Of a stretch of 36,203 bases of DNA, positions 23,502 to 34,343 are shown in pieces; position 1 is the first letter of the stretch, and each line of letters starts with the position of its first letter. A program made the translations under genes and the position numbers. Origin of the DNA: Lingula anatina (Eukaryota; Brachiopoda; Lingulata; Lingulida; Lingulidae); contig NW_019775858.1 in NCBI RefSeq assembly GCF_001039355.2, positions 72,552 through 108,754 on the forward strand, read 5' to 3'. The notes under the pieces are model-generated. The model was not told the origin of the DNA. It was given only the letters and a program-made list of their open reading frames with translations, and made no database searches.

Positions 23502-26500
23502 TTAATTTTCATTGCGCGGTCGTTTTGGACCGATTTCATGAGGGGAAGATCCCTCTAAATTTCCAGGGCGTTTCAAACCACTTTTTTTGCTGAATGGCTT
23601 TTGTCCTACTGATTGAGGAAACAGTCGAATATTGTCCAGTTGAATCTCCCTATTAGTCTCCCTTCCAATGTCAACTTTTACTTGACCAAATGAGTCACCT
23701 TTCACCTGACCATACACATACACCTGTTCAGGTCCAGATTCCATCTCTCCATCATCTTCAACATTCTCGGCTGACTCCGACGGCCCACTGTCTTCAATGT
23801 TCTGGTCGGCCTCTGACTGCCCACTATCTCCAATGGAAGCAGAGACAATAGCCACATATTCGTGACCTTCAAGTTCTCTGTTAACTGGAACCAATGCCTT
23901 GGCAACATTTCCTGGAACTTGGGTTCCTAGAGCTGGGAGGGTTTTTAATCTGCCCTGCTGCTGGTGATGCTCAGCACTGTCATGAAGTTCCCGGACATCA
24001 AGACTGTCCAACTCCTTATGAATGTCTTCTTCTTTACATTTCAAGATGGGAACCACATACAGAATGGAACTGTTCAGATGGATATCAGGTAAAAGTCTAT
24101 TGATGACATCTGCTACTGTGAAGTAAACCTTATCATCTGTCCTTGCCTCTCTGATATAAATTATTGTAGATGAGGAAGAAGTGGCTGTGTTCATTTGGAC
24201 AAAACAGCTTTGGGATTTCAGACTTCCTTCTAATTCCTCTGCTTTGTATTTGAGGCATGTCTGTATTTCACCCTTTCCAATGACCTTCACCTTGCCAAGA
24301 ATGATAGGAATGTTGTGAATGGACTTCTCATCATTATCCTGGGTGATATGCCCAACCATGTACCACTGATGACGTGCTATCCTTTCAATGGCCTTTGCAA
24401 ACATTATTGAGGAGATCCTTTGCTGTATTTCCTGTGCCAAAAGTTGTTCTGGCCCACCACAACTTTGAACCAATTGCTCCTCGACAACACTAGTAAGATG
24501 TTTGGGCTGCAGTATTTTTGGTAATTTGTTTAGCAGATCTTCAAAATTATGGCTCCGAATTCCACATTCATTCAGGTCAATCAAAAATTCTTCATGCTGG
24601 CATAAGGTGTGGGTTCTGTCTGTGAGCCTTGGGGAGTTGATATACACCAGCCTTTGGCTCGGTAGCAGCAAACCTGACTTACTTGGCAAATAGAGGCTAT
24701 GCAATGAATTCACTTGATAAGGATAAATGGCCATGGTGTTAAATAATTCCCTGACAGCTTTATATGCTTTCTGCATGAAGTTTGGATTCATGGTCATGTC
24801 TATGCCCTTATACAGTTCATGAAGGTCATCCAAGACAGCTGCATACTGTCCAACAGAGGGGTTCTTTGTGCAGCCAAGACGGGTAAATAGTGTGAAGAAT
24901 TCTCCAAATTCTGAAGGTGCTTTGTACAAATGTGGCGGCACTGCCTTGTCTTCATACATATTCAGCACAACCCTATTCGGCTTGGCAAATCGTTTATGGT
25001 CATCCACCAAGATAACTGACTTATTTCCTAGAGCCCTATTGGTGTCATCATTTTGTAACCCATTCTCCTTCAAATACATGTAGATCAATTTCATCACTTT
25101 TGAAACAACACTACGTTCACAGGAAGGTATCATTCTACTGCTAGGACCCTTCTGGCTGGCATGGAACTTATCAGACAATGCAGAGATGTGACACAGAACC
25201 ATAGACAAGGTAGGTTTCTGCAGTATGCCTAGTTCTGTTGCCAATGCATGAGAATTGTAACCTTTGCAGTTAACACTGTAGTTCCATGGATTAGCCCAAT
25301 CAGGAAGGAGATTAGCACTTGTCCATACTAAGGCCTCATGTTCACATGGTACTGAAGATCTCAATGGGATAAAACTGTTGCCATATTGCTTCATCAGGTT
25401 AACATAACATGGACTGGCAGGCTGTGCACATACAAATGGTATATCTCGGACAGAACATAGGATTGATTTAAAATCCTCAGCTGGCCACCTTTCTTTGTTT
25501 GACATCAAATTCCTCACTAACATCTTGGACTTGTCAGCATTTTTGGTCTTGGCCACCTCTTTCACGTATGCTACAAACATCTCCTTGCTTACAGAACTCA
25601 CCATGCCAATCATTCTAAGAAAAGGAATCCACTGCCAGGTGACAAATGGTGAGACACAACTTGGTGGAAAATTGCACTGCATAGATTGAAATATCTCATT
25701 GGAGGGATCGTAGAAATGACTTGCAGTTTGTTGGTGCTTTTCCCTACTATCAAATAAAAATGGTAATTCTGTCAAATCTTCTAACAAAGCATCCCTCATT
25801 TCCTTCTTTTCGCCAGTTGCATTATTGTCTGAAAGGTATGATTGGTATAAAAATTTCAAATGATGTGCTTGGCCTGTTTTGGAGAGATAATCAAAATGCT
25901 TGAATATGAATTCACAATACACCTCAACAACTGTGAGTTTCTTGAAGTTCAGAAAATCGTAGAGTGGTTCCAAGTCTTCATCATGCTGCAAGAAAATAAG
26001 CCCTTTTGAAGCCTGCCAAGCCTCCATTTCAATGGGAGGGATGCCACGAGGTAGTGTGTACACATGGTTCATTCCTATCTTCAAAAGTTTGCCATGCACA
26101 GTTCTGAAAACTGGTAACTGAAGAAGTTTTTCCTTACAGCCCCCAAAATTCTTTAATGCTGAGATCCGTTTGGAGAAAAACTTGAGAATCTGTTTTGAGA
26201 TGTCCAATTTCGGAGGTTGTGACTCTTGTAATTTCTCACTAAGTACTTTTAAAACTGTGTCAGCCTTGAACACACTCCCTGTGGTATTTTGCAGAACAGC
26301 ACAAGCACCTGGCATGAGAACTGCCACATTGAGGGATTTTAATATTTCCATCATTTCCTTTTCATCATTGTTCATGTTCCTACTGTTTTTCCCAAAATTC
26401 ATCACAGCATATGCCTTATTGATACAAACTAAAACCTTTCTGGCACCAACTGTAGCTGGGATGAGAGCACAGTCATTAAGAGGTCTTAAATGTGATGGTC

Positions 26501-28217
26501 CTGTATACTCCTCACTTAGGAATGTCCAAACCTCAGCAACCCATTGCTCATTAGGAAAATCTCTGTTTAAGGGACAGGCAAATTTATCATCAGGGAAAAG
26601 ACATCCATACCTGCCCCCTGTGGCCCTTTGCTGTGCCAACAGCTCTGCAAAATCTGAGACAGTGAGATGATGAAGTTGGTCACAATACTTCACTCCTAGT
26701 TTTTTCTCCTCAAAGAACTTTCTTAAGACCCTGTGAATGAAAGAACAACAACATTCTGGGACAAGATGATCATACTTGGTAAAGAAACACCTACTTTTTG
26801 AGGTGAACTGCCTTAGAAAACCATCTTTGGTCACAAGGAGAGGAAGACCATTCAACTTTCCTGGAAAATTGTTACAACTGTAAAGGTACTCCAGTAAGGT
26901 AAGCAACTGTCTTGTATCTTCAAAGATGGTTTTTCCAAGCGGCATGGGTAGTTCAACTCCTACTGAACAGTTTGGGGAGGTTCCAAAAGTTTTGAAGAAC
27001 TCCAAGACACTCTCTGGTGAAACACAAGGAATGTAGAAGCCCACATCAGAAAAACTTTTTTTCAGTCTGCTGTCTTTTATATGAACAAGGTTGAACCCTG
27101 ATCTTAAAAGAATTTTTTCAACAACATCAGGTTCCTTAACTTCTCTCCACCAGAAACCAAAAGTTTCAGCTTCCTCCCTCTGTGTCATATGTAATGTATT
27201 GAAAAATGCTCTCTCCCCATTCACGATTCCACTTGGGGGAAACCAAAGAACCTGAAACTGGTTTTCCTGTCTGTCTGTGTGCTCTTTTTTCATCCTAGGG
27301 CAGGGTTTGAGAACAGGCAGAAGAGGCACTTGCTGGTCCACAACAGCTTTGAAAAAACTGGTGGATAAGGGTTTCCACATGGATCCTTTGGAAAGATCAG
27401 CTGGGAAGAGTGTACTGTATGTAGATAGGCATCTGTCCATGGAATACCATGAGCTTTTAGAAAAGCTGGATTGTGGCAAATATGCACTTCTCATGTGTTT
27501 CAGAAGCTCCACATAGCATGGAGTCAAAACATGCTCCTGTAAATATTTGTTCCATCTACCTGAAGCCTTGTCATCATTTGAGATTGTCCTACGATCTTCA
27601 TATCCCAGCTCAAAATGGCCATTAAGCATCACTTTGAGTTCAGTTTCAACAGGCAATGGCAAAAGACAGGCAGCAACATAACTGTAGTTATGCTGCCGTA
27701 GATAGTCAGTAGGCTTTTTGATACTTTGGGTAACATGGACAGGTTGTCTCTCAGTATATTGTGGAAACCGTCTGCCTATCTCACCCTTCAGTTGAGCTTT
27801 ATCTGTCCAATACACCTTTGTATCTTTCAATGCAGCAACAGCTCCAAGGGGTAGAAGGTCAAACTTTTTGTTAACATCTCCAGGTGGTTCATCTAAATCT
27901 TCCATCTGCCATCCATGTAAGGTACTGCTCTCCTTGTCATGTCTCCCCTGCCCTGAGGAGTCTAAGCTGCCTCCTAATTGCTGTACAACTGACCACGCAG
28001 AATCTACCAGGGGTTGGCCATCCAACAAAGTCTGTATTGTTAGATCGTAAGTGACCCTGTGGAGAGGCACGTCTAGAGCACCGTATTCTCTGTTTTTCAA
28101 ATGGTTTGCCACTGTTTGGACATTTTCCTGAAATGAGTCATAGTCACTGAAGAAATTTTCGAGTAACTTCGCTTGTGGATGAAAATGTATTCTTAAGGAC
28201 CTTATTCTTATGTATTC
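23502..28217 (-). CDS. Sacsin-like protein, C-terminal part
   Basis: An open frame of about 1,570 codons on the minus strand, ending in a stop at 23502. It has no independent start: the frame is open up to 28217 and must be joined to the frame at 28144-34343. Its first ~1,200 residues have the pattern of the middle and end of a sacsin repeat (for example WVAEVWTFLSEEY and LNDCALIPA). Sacsin is a giant chaperone-like protein with repeated ATPase-like regions; its relatives form large families in some invertebrates. No DnaJ or HEPN domain, which close human sacsin, is recognisable. Instead a region starting near HQWYMVGHITQDNDEKSIHN (~1,270 from the GTG at 28112) is followed by an acidic, serine-rich linker. 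A beta-rich stretch around VYVYGQVKGDSFGQVKVD follows, then a lysine/arginine-rich tail (KKSGLKRP ... GPKRPRNEN) resembling a bipartite nuclear signal. The location is inference. Confidence 0.9.
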   Translation of the reverse strand, partial: EYIRIRSLRIHFHPQAKLLENFFSDYDSFQENVQTVANHLKNREYGALDVPLHRVTYDLTIQTLLDGQPLVDSAWSVVQQLGGSLDSSGQGRHDKESSTLHGWQMEDLDEPPGDVNKKFDLLPLGAVAALKDTKVYWTDKAQLKGEIGRRFPQYTERQPVHVTQSIKKPTDYLRQHNYSYVAACLLPLPVETELKVMLNGHFELGYEDRRTISNDDKASGRWNKYLQEHVLTPCYVELLKHMRSAYLPQSSFSKSSWYSMDRCLSTYSTLFPADLSKGSMWKPLSTSFFKAVVDQQVPLLPVLKPCPRMKKEHTDRQENQFQVLWFPPSGIVNGERAFFNTLHMTQREEAETFGFWWREVKEPDVVEKILLRSGFNLVHIKDSRLKKSFSDVGFYIPCVSPESVLEFFKTFGTSPNCSVGVELPMPLGKTIFEDTRQLLTLLEYLYSCNNFPGKLNGLPLLVTKDGFLRQFTSKSRCFFTKYDHLVPECCCSFIHRVLRKFFEEKKLGVKYCDQLHHLTVSDFAELLAQQRATGGRYGCLFPDDKFACPLNRDFPNEQWVAEVWTFLSEEYTGPSHLRPLNDCALIPATVGARKVLVCINKAYAVMNFGKNSRNMNNDEKEMMEILKSLNVAVLMPGACAVLQNTTGSVFKADTVLKVLSEKLQESQPPKLDISKQILKFFSKRISALKNFGGCKEKLLQLPVFRTVHGKLLKIGMNHVYTLPRGIPPIEMEAWQASKGLIFLQHDEDLEPLYDFLNFKKLTVVEVYCEFIFKHFDYLSKTGQAHHLKFLYQSYLSDNNATGEKKEMRDALLEDLTELPFLFDSREKHQQTASHFYDPSNEIFQSMQCNFPPSCVSPFVTWQWIPFLRMIGMVSSVSKEMFVAYVKEVAKTKNADKSKMLVRNLMSNKERWPAEDFKSILCSVRDIPFVCAQPASPCYVNLMKQYGNSFIPLRSSVPCEHEALVWTSANLLPDWANPWNYSVNCKGYNSHALATELGILQKPTLSMVLCHISALSDKFHASQKGPSSRMIPSCERSVVSKVMKLIYMYLKENGLQNDDTNRALGNKSVILVDDHKRFAKPNRVVLNMYEDKAVPPHLYKAPSEFGEFFTLFTRLGCTKNPSVGQYAAVLDDLHELYKGIDMTMNPNFMQKAYKAVRELFNTMAIYPYQVNSLHSLYLPSKSGLLLPSQRLVYINSPRLTDRTHTLCQHEEFLIDLNECGIRSHNFEDLLNKLPKILQPKHLTSVVEEQLVQSCGGPEQLLAQEIQQRISSIMFAKAIERIARHQWYMVGHITQDNDEKSIHNIPIILGKVKVIGKGEIQTCLKYKAEELEGSLKSQSCFVQMNTATSSSSTIIYIREARTDDKVYFTVADVINRLLPDIHLNSSILYVVPILKCKEEDIHKELDSLDVRELHDSAEHHQQQGRLKTLPALGTQVPGNVAKALVPVNRELEGHEYVAIVSASIGDSGQSEADQNIEDSGPSESAENVEDDGEMESGPEQVYVYGQVKGDSFGQVKVDIGRETNREIQLDNIRLFPQSVGQKPFSKKSGLKRPGNLEGSSPHEIGPKRPRNEN

Positions 28218-31200
28218 TTACTGTACTGCTGTGTATCTCAGATACATGTATTTTTCTGATATGCTTCAGAAAGAGAAGCATCTGTGGCATTTGAGCTTTG
28301 AATGTCTCCAGCAGATCCTTAACTTTTCTTATATCTAATGACTTCCAGGCAGGCAAGTCTTGGTCTGTACATGAAGCATCTTGTGGGGGATTTCTCAAGG
28401 GTAATCGGAATAGAGTTTTTCCTTGTAGGTCAAACTGCTCTTCCAACAAACAGCTTTTGACATCTGGGTAATCCTCAGCTAGTTCCTTCAGGTTAAAAAG
28501 CTGTCCTGGGGAGCCTGTTGTTGCTCCTGGAACATACTTCCGCAGAGGATCAAACACACAACATATATCCTCATATTTACCCTGGCGGTCCTGCAAGACT
28601 TCAAAAGAAGACCCACGGGTAACAATCCATGGTGTGTCAGTAATGTTGTAAACTGAGTTGAAACCAATCCCAAACTGCCCTGTCTTGTAGGGGTTTCTGG
28701 ACTTGTTCTCCATTTCACAGTGGTCACTCCCTAAAGTGGCAATTGCTGTCAAATCTGAATCAGTAAATGGGGCATTGTTGAATATGCAAAGTGCTGGTCC
28801 TTGCATCTTTCCCCAGTTTTTTCCAGGCACGCATTCTGATTTGTGTGTGCGTTGATCAAGCACAAAATGCACCTCAGTTGCTCTAGCATCATCAGCATTT
28901 TGCAGAACCTCTTTAAACAGATCCTCTGGGCTGTAACCTTTAAGGATTCTTGTGATGCTTGTTTCTAACTGCACTTGCTGTCCAAAAGGGATACTGCTCG
29001 AGTACTCACTCAGTATTCCTTCATGTGGTTGCTTAATTCCTAAATATTCATAGCCATGTATCCTAATATCAGGGTGTAGAAATAAAACTTTTCTCTGAGG
29101 CAAATGGGGACTCCACATTGTCAGTTGATTTGCCTTTCGGAATTTTCCATGGATATCTGGTAAAACTATATCCCCTAATATCTGTAAGTCTTTTGACTCT
29201 TCTTTGAGTTGTTCAACAAGCATATTGGCAGCAGCCTCTGCTTTTTTAATGACTGAAGTAGTGTTTTCTTCACCAGTGACTTTTGTTTCTGACAATTTTC
29301 TTAGAGCAACGATGTAGTCAACAGCATCAAAATGACGACGGACTCCAAGACATTTGAAAAGCTGTTCAAACTGGGTTTTATATTGGTTTGGTAGTGCAAA
29401 CAGATAAGGTTCACAAGAGTTCTTCAAAGAAAACACTACATCTCTGGGTTGGACAAAGTGATCATCTACCAACACAACTGGGAGTCCTTTGAAAGCACTA
29501 CTGATGTCTTGCTGTTTTTGTTCTTGTTTGCACAGTTCTTGCAAGTATGAATAAACATTCCACATCAACCTCTGTGCACCTGACAACTTGTCGGGGTGTA
29601 TTCCCTTCAACCAATAATTGATTGCAGCCATCATCTGCACTCGGATAGTTTCAATACCATGGTTTGTCACACAACCTATAAACTGGAAGGTCTCTTGAGG
29701 AATATGGCCACGTGTACATGCACTGCTTGTGATAAGCGTTTCATCAACTATGGGCATTGCTGATCCAACCAGATCAATATCCTTCAATAGTCCCATTTTC
29801 TGTGGAGCCTCATACAATATATCTTGGGTTGATTTTTTTTCTTTGAGGTCAAACAATGGCAAAGGATATTCTGAGGAAGTTTGCAAAATTGGCAAAAAAG
29901 GTACAGACTTCAATTCTTGAACTTCGCATTTTTCCCTATCATCAACATCAATATTCCCTGTTCTCTTCAATCCAATAAATTTTAAAATATTCAATATACG
30001 TGCAATCCTGGTGGTTCTCTCTGAAATCGACAGAGTTCGTTTGGCACAATGACATACTTCAGCCCAAGTGATGTCTTCCACTTTGTACCGCATTCCCAAC
30101 TTTTGTAAATGGTAGGTCTGTTCTTTGTATTGTTGAAAAGGAAACACTTCATCCTCTTCAGTGTACAGTATGCTTTGTGAGCCCTCTTGGCAGACCAATT
30201 TCCCAGGTAATTCAAGCACATTTCCTGATGGCATGACAGGAATGCACTTTTGGGTTCTTACAAGGCTTGCCATTTCCTCATCATTGGTTACAGATGGCAG
30301 GACATCCTTGAGCATCAAAGTATCTCTCCATTCTGCAAAAGCTTGCATCTCCGCTATGTTAGCAAAGAAAACTTCCTTGTAGAACCGATGTCTGCTGTAT
30401 TCATTGCTGAAATCTAGACCATGTGATCTAAACTCTTCAACAATTTTCATTGGTAACTGAACTGCAATTTTGTTTCCAGGCTGTTTCTTCACCCACCAAC
30501 TGAGTATATTGTAGGCAACTTGCCCTATGCCAACCTTGTCTTGAAATGATGGATCCAGATATACTATTTCATGGAAATTTCCCCAACAATGACCATCTGT
30601 AAGAAGTTTTGGTCCATTGAGTTCCATCAGCTTCCTGTGAAAAGTCTGTACAAAATGAATGCAAAAATATTTTGGGATTTTTTCAACTTCCACTGGCCAA
30701 AGGATATGGAAATCCCTACCAATGCTGCAATTTTCCTTGCACTTTTCCAAAAAGAAGATATAGGCTTTAGGCAAAGTTTCACGAAGTAATGCTTCATTCC
30801 ATTCTGCCATTACATTCTGCCTGTCATCTGCTGATCTCTGCACCAAGTGGTTTCTACAGGATGTTGTGAGGAATGTGCCACTGACATGCACTGGAAGGTT
30901 TGTAGAAATAGGCAACGGGAGCTGACAGAACAGTGCACCTTTATTAAGATCCAATGGCAGGGGTTCTAGCTTATTTCCATGTGACTGCACTGGTAAAGCT
31001 ATTGATGCAACAGGCAGTGTGCCTTGGATTTTTCCTTCAACTGCCAGGTTGAAGGCCTCCCCTGTGCTCATATAGGATGTTAAAAAGTACTCTCTGGTTT
31101 CATCCTTTGGAACCATCTTAAGAAGCTTTCCACCAGGGGGCAGAGTTCTGCATGTAATGTGAAAACGGCACGTGCATTTGAGTTCTGTGTGGTCTTTTTT

Positions 31201-34200
31201 CTGTACAGCATTACTTGCAGCGTGCAATATTCTAGTTGCCTGGATCAATTGCCGTTTCTCTTTATCCAGCTTTTTTGCTGGCTTCGGGAGTGTTGTCTTA
31301 TAATTGACAACTGGTTTTATACACCTCTTCGGTATGTGTTTCTCAATAATAAAGATCTCAACAGCATCACTTGGATCTTTTGCGTTTGTGGGAAGATACC
31401 ACAAAGAGAACTTGACCACATTCTGAATGAAGAGCAAAAGTGATTCTGATCTTTCTATAGTCAACCTAAAAAGATCTAACACATTCTTTTTTATGTATGG
31501 TTTTCCTGGTTTAAGTTCTGTTTTTTGTGACTGCTTCTTTGTTCTCAGTGGAAGTCGAAACAGAGTTCCATTGAATCTGTTGTTTATCTGGCAGTGAAAG
31601 ATGTTCTCAAATGGAGCAAGTTGATCTGCTATCATCTCTCTATTGCGTGTCTTATCCAAGTCAATTTTCACACCTGGCTTGCTTTTGTCCTTAATGGCTC
31701 TACCCAAATGATGTGCATTTGGGTCAAAGATGACAAAATTATTCTGACTGATGAAACTGGGGGTGTCTGTAATGTTATAAACAATATTGAACCCTTTTCC
31801 GAATCTACCAATGGTTGCTGCATCTTCTTTCTTCATTCCACCACCAACTTTAATAATACGCTTAAAATCAACAGGCTCAAATACAGCATCATTGTAGACC
31901 CACAGTGCCTGTCCCTGACATTCTGCCATCCCCTCATCAATGAGACTTTTGCGGTAATTTTTGTTTTGTCGTGCATCATACAAAAATCGAACCTCTGTAG
32001 CTCCAGCATCATCAGCATTCTGAATCATCTCCTTTATAAAAGCAAAACCATCTTGGTAGCCCTCTAGAATATTGCTGATAATGCTGCACAATGACTGGCC
32101 CTGACCAAACTCCTCAAATGGCAGATCCTCTGGCTTCAACAGATATCTCAATAAGGGAGGTACCCTCAAGTTATATGCTGTTGCAATTGGAATATCTCTG
32201 TGCAAAACATGGACATTTTCTTTTTTTAACTGAATTGTTACATCTTTGTCCATATGCTCTGCATCAAGGAAGACACATTTATTGCTAAACTCAAATCTAA
32301 GTTGTCCTCTAGATCTGAGTGGCATTGGGACACATACTTCATCAGGATTAATGTCCCCATCTTTTGCAAATTTTGAAAGTTGGTTCAGAATTTCAACTGA
32401 AAGTTTGAGGTCTGAACTTTTACTGTTGGACAAGATGCCAAGTGGAAATTGCTGGAAACCATCATATTTTTGTTTCATCTGCATGAGAACATCAAGGTAT
32501 GGCTCAAAAGATGTTAAACTTTTGAATTTTAAGTGATCTTTTGCAAAGAAATCTGGTACTGTGTACATATACGGCCTGAGGTCTAAAGCAGAGTCTGAAC
32601 AAAGCACCTGATCTTGAGAAGCAAACCCATTGCCATGCCAAATCCACTGGCTGAGAGCCTGCTTATCAACCTCTGCTAAGGCAGCTTCTGCATGCTGTTC
32701 CAAAAAGTGGTAAATCTCCTTTACCATCAATTCAAACAATGTTTTTTCTTCTTCATTGTAATTCTGCTGAAGAACAGCAAGCTGCTGAACTACAGACCTG
32801 ACATCTGGTAGGGAGTCCATATTGAAATGTTCAACAATTGAGGCTTCAGCTTCTTCTTCCCCTGGTATTCCTTCCCAAAGTGGCTGCACAGAACCTATCA
32901 AGTATGTTGATACCTTGTTCATCTTCTTTAGAGAGCTTGGCTTTTGGAACAAACAAGTATCCCTCCACCAAGGTAGCCTTCTAGGATATGGTATATTTTG
33001 GGGTGGCTCACAACACATGGGCAACCAGTGAAGGTCCAACAAAAGGCCTTTGAGATGGCACCTATGGTTAGGAATAGATGAGGGAAACTGTTGAAGCAGT
33101 TCTGGTCGCTTCCCAAGGAAAGAGGCAATGGCCTGGGACTTTCTTTTCAACACTTCACAACTAGTTGGGTCTGCTGTTGTAGCTGCCCTGGTCTCAACAT
33201 CTTTGACAGCCGTCAAAATATCATCTGCTGTCACATCATCTTCATTTTTCATGCCAACTTTTACCAGTTGTGGAATGATGGTGCCCTCAGTAAAAGGATT
33301 AAGTGGAAAGACATCCTGATCTTTAAATAACTCTTGGAGAGTTCTACTTTGTGGGTTGCAAATTTTACTAGGCAGAGCAAAACCATTTTTGATTGGAATG
33401 CAATGGAGATGTTGAACCTGCTCCGCTATTTCCTTTTCATTGATTAGCTCATAATGCTGTAGCATGAACAATGAAATATCTTTCATGTACCTTTCTGCAA
33501 AAACGCCACCCTTTTTGAGCTCTGGTAGGATATGTGTGGAGAATATGGACACTTGTGTGTGGATGACACACTGGCCAAGGACCTTCACAAGATGTTCACA
33601 CTCAGGCAAAGTAACATCTATAATGGCCCAAGGTAACGACACCTGGGGAAGATATTTCAATTTCACTGCATCCTTAGCATCATCCAGTGCCAGCAGTTTT
33701 TCGTCCATCTTTGCTTTTTCATCAAATTCAGCTGAGTTACACTGAGAACCAATTTCAATTATTGGGAAGATTTCAAACTTCCTCATTACATCCTTGTGGC
33801 ATCCTATGTCACCAGATTGTGATATGAATTTTCTGAAGGCTTTTCTAACAGAAGCATCAAGTTTGTTGAAGGCAGTTATAACTTCATTTCCTTTGTATTG
33901 GTACTGCCTTGACAAGGACTGTAATACACCATCTGGTGAGGGGAGAGCTACCCGATTATCAAATATTGCTTGGTGGTTTCCAGCCTTATCAAGCACTGAA
34001 ACTGCAAGAAACACATCAAGGGTTTGCAGAAGCTTCTTTATATTTAGACATATGCTTTTACCTTGGTGCTGTACAAGCTGAATGCTAATTGAAGATGATC
34101 TTGCTGGCAGATGTAACTGAACATCCCTTCCATCATTAAGATGAACTGGAAGAATTGGCAAACCTTCAAACCTCTGCAAATCTTGGAAATTCTGGCACAG

Positions 34201-34343
34201 GTAGCCCCACACTTTATCAAGCCAGGCTCTGTTTTGTGGATCTAGGCCTGTGTTGTTTTTCAACTTTTTTGCTTGGACTGCTTCAGGTAAAAGTTGACTG
34301 AACCCCTCTTCATCAAGCATACACAGTTGAGTTTCACTCCTGC
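28144..34343 (-). CDS. Sacsin-like protein, N-terminal/central part visible in the window
   Basis: A single uninterrupted frame of about 2,065 codons. Numbering from the Met at 34318-34320, residues 1-~715 are the later part of one sacsin repeat (WLDKVWGYL, FEGLPILPV). A full repeat follows, with a GHKL/Hsp90-like domain: EMIQNADDAGATEV (N768) and GRFGKGFNIVYNITD (from 838). A second ATPase-like domain has EVLQNADDARATEV (N1808) and GQFGIGFNSVYNITD (from 1881). In Hsp90-type folds these motifs bind ATP and Mg. The true start is probably not the Met at 34320: the frame stays open to a splice acceptor (AAATTTAG) at 34343, and the ATPase half of the first repeat is missing, so upstream exons lie outside. 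One giant exon is typical of sacsin genes; human SACS also has most of its coding sequence in one. The frame ends at 28144 and continues in another frame (see 23502-28217). Confidence 0.92.

Noticed and set aside
26170-26670. Plus-strand frame of 166 codons
   Set aside because: It is antisense to the sacsin-like coding sequence, whose frame is clearly the real one.
31594-32067. Plus-strand frame of 157 codons
   Set aside because: Antisense shadow of the first sacsin ATPase-like domain.
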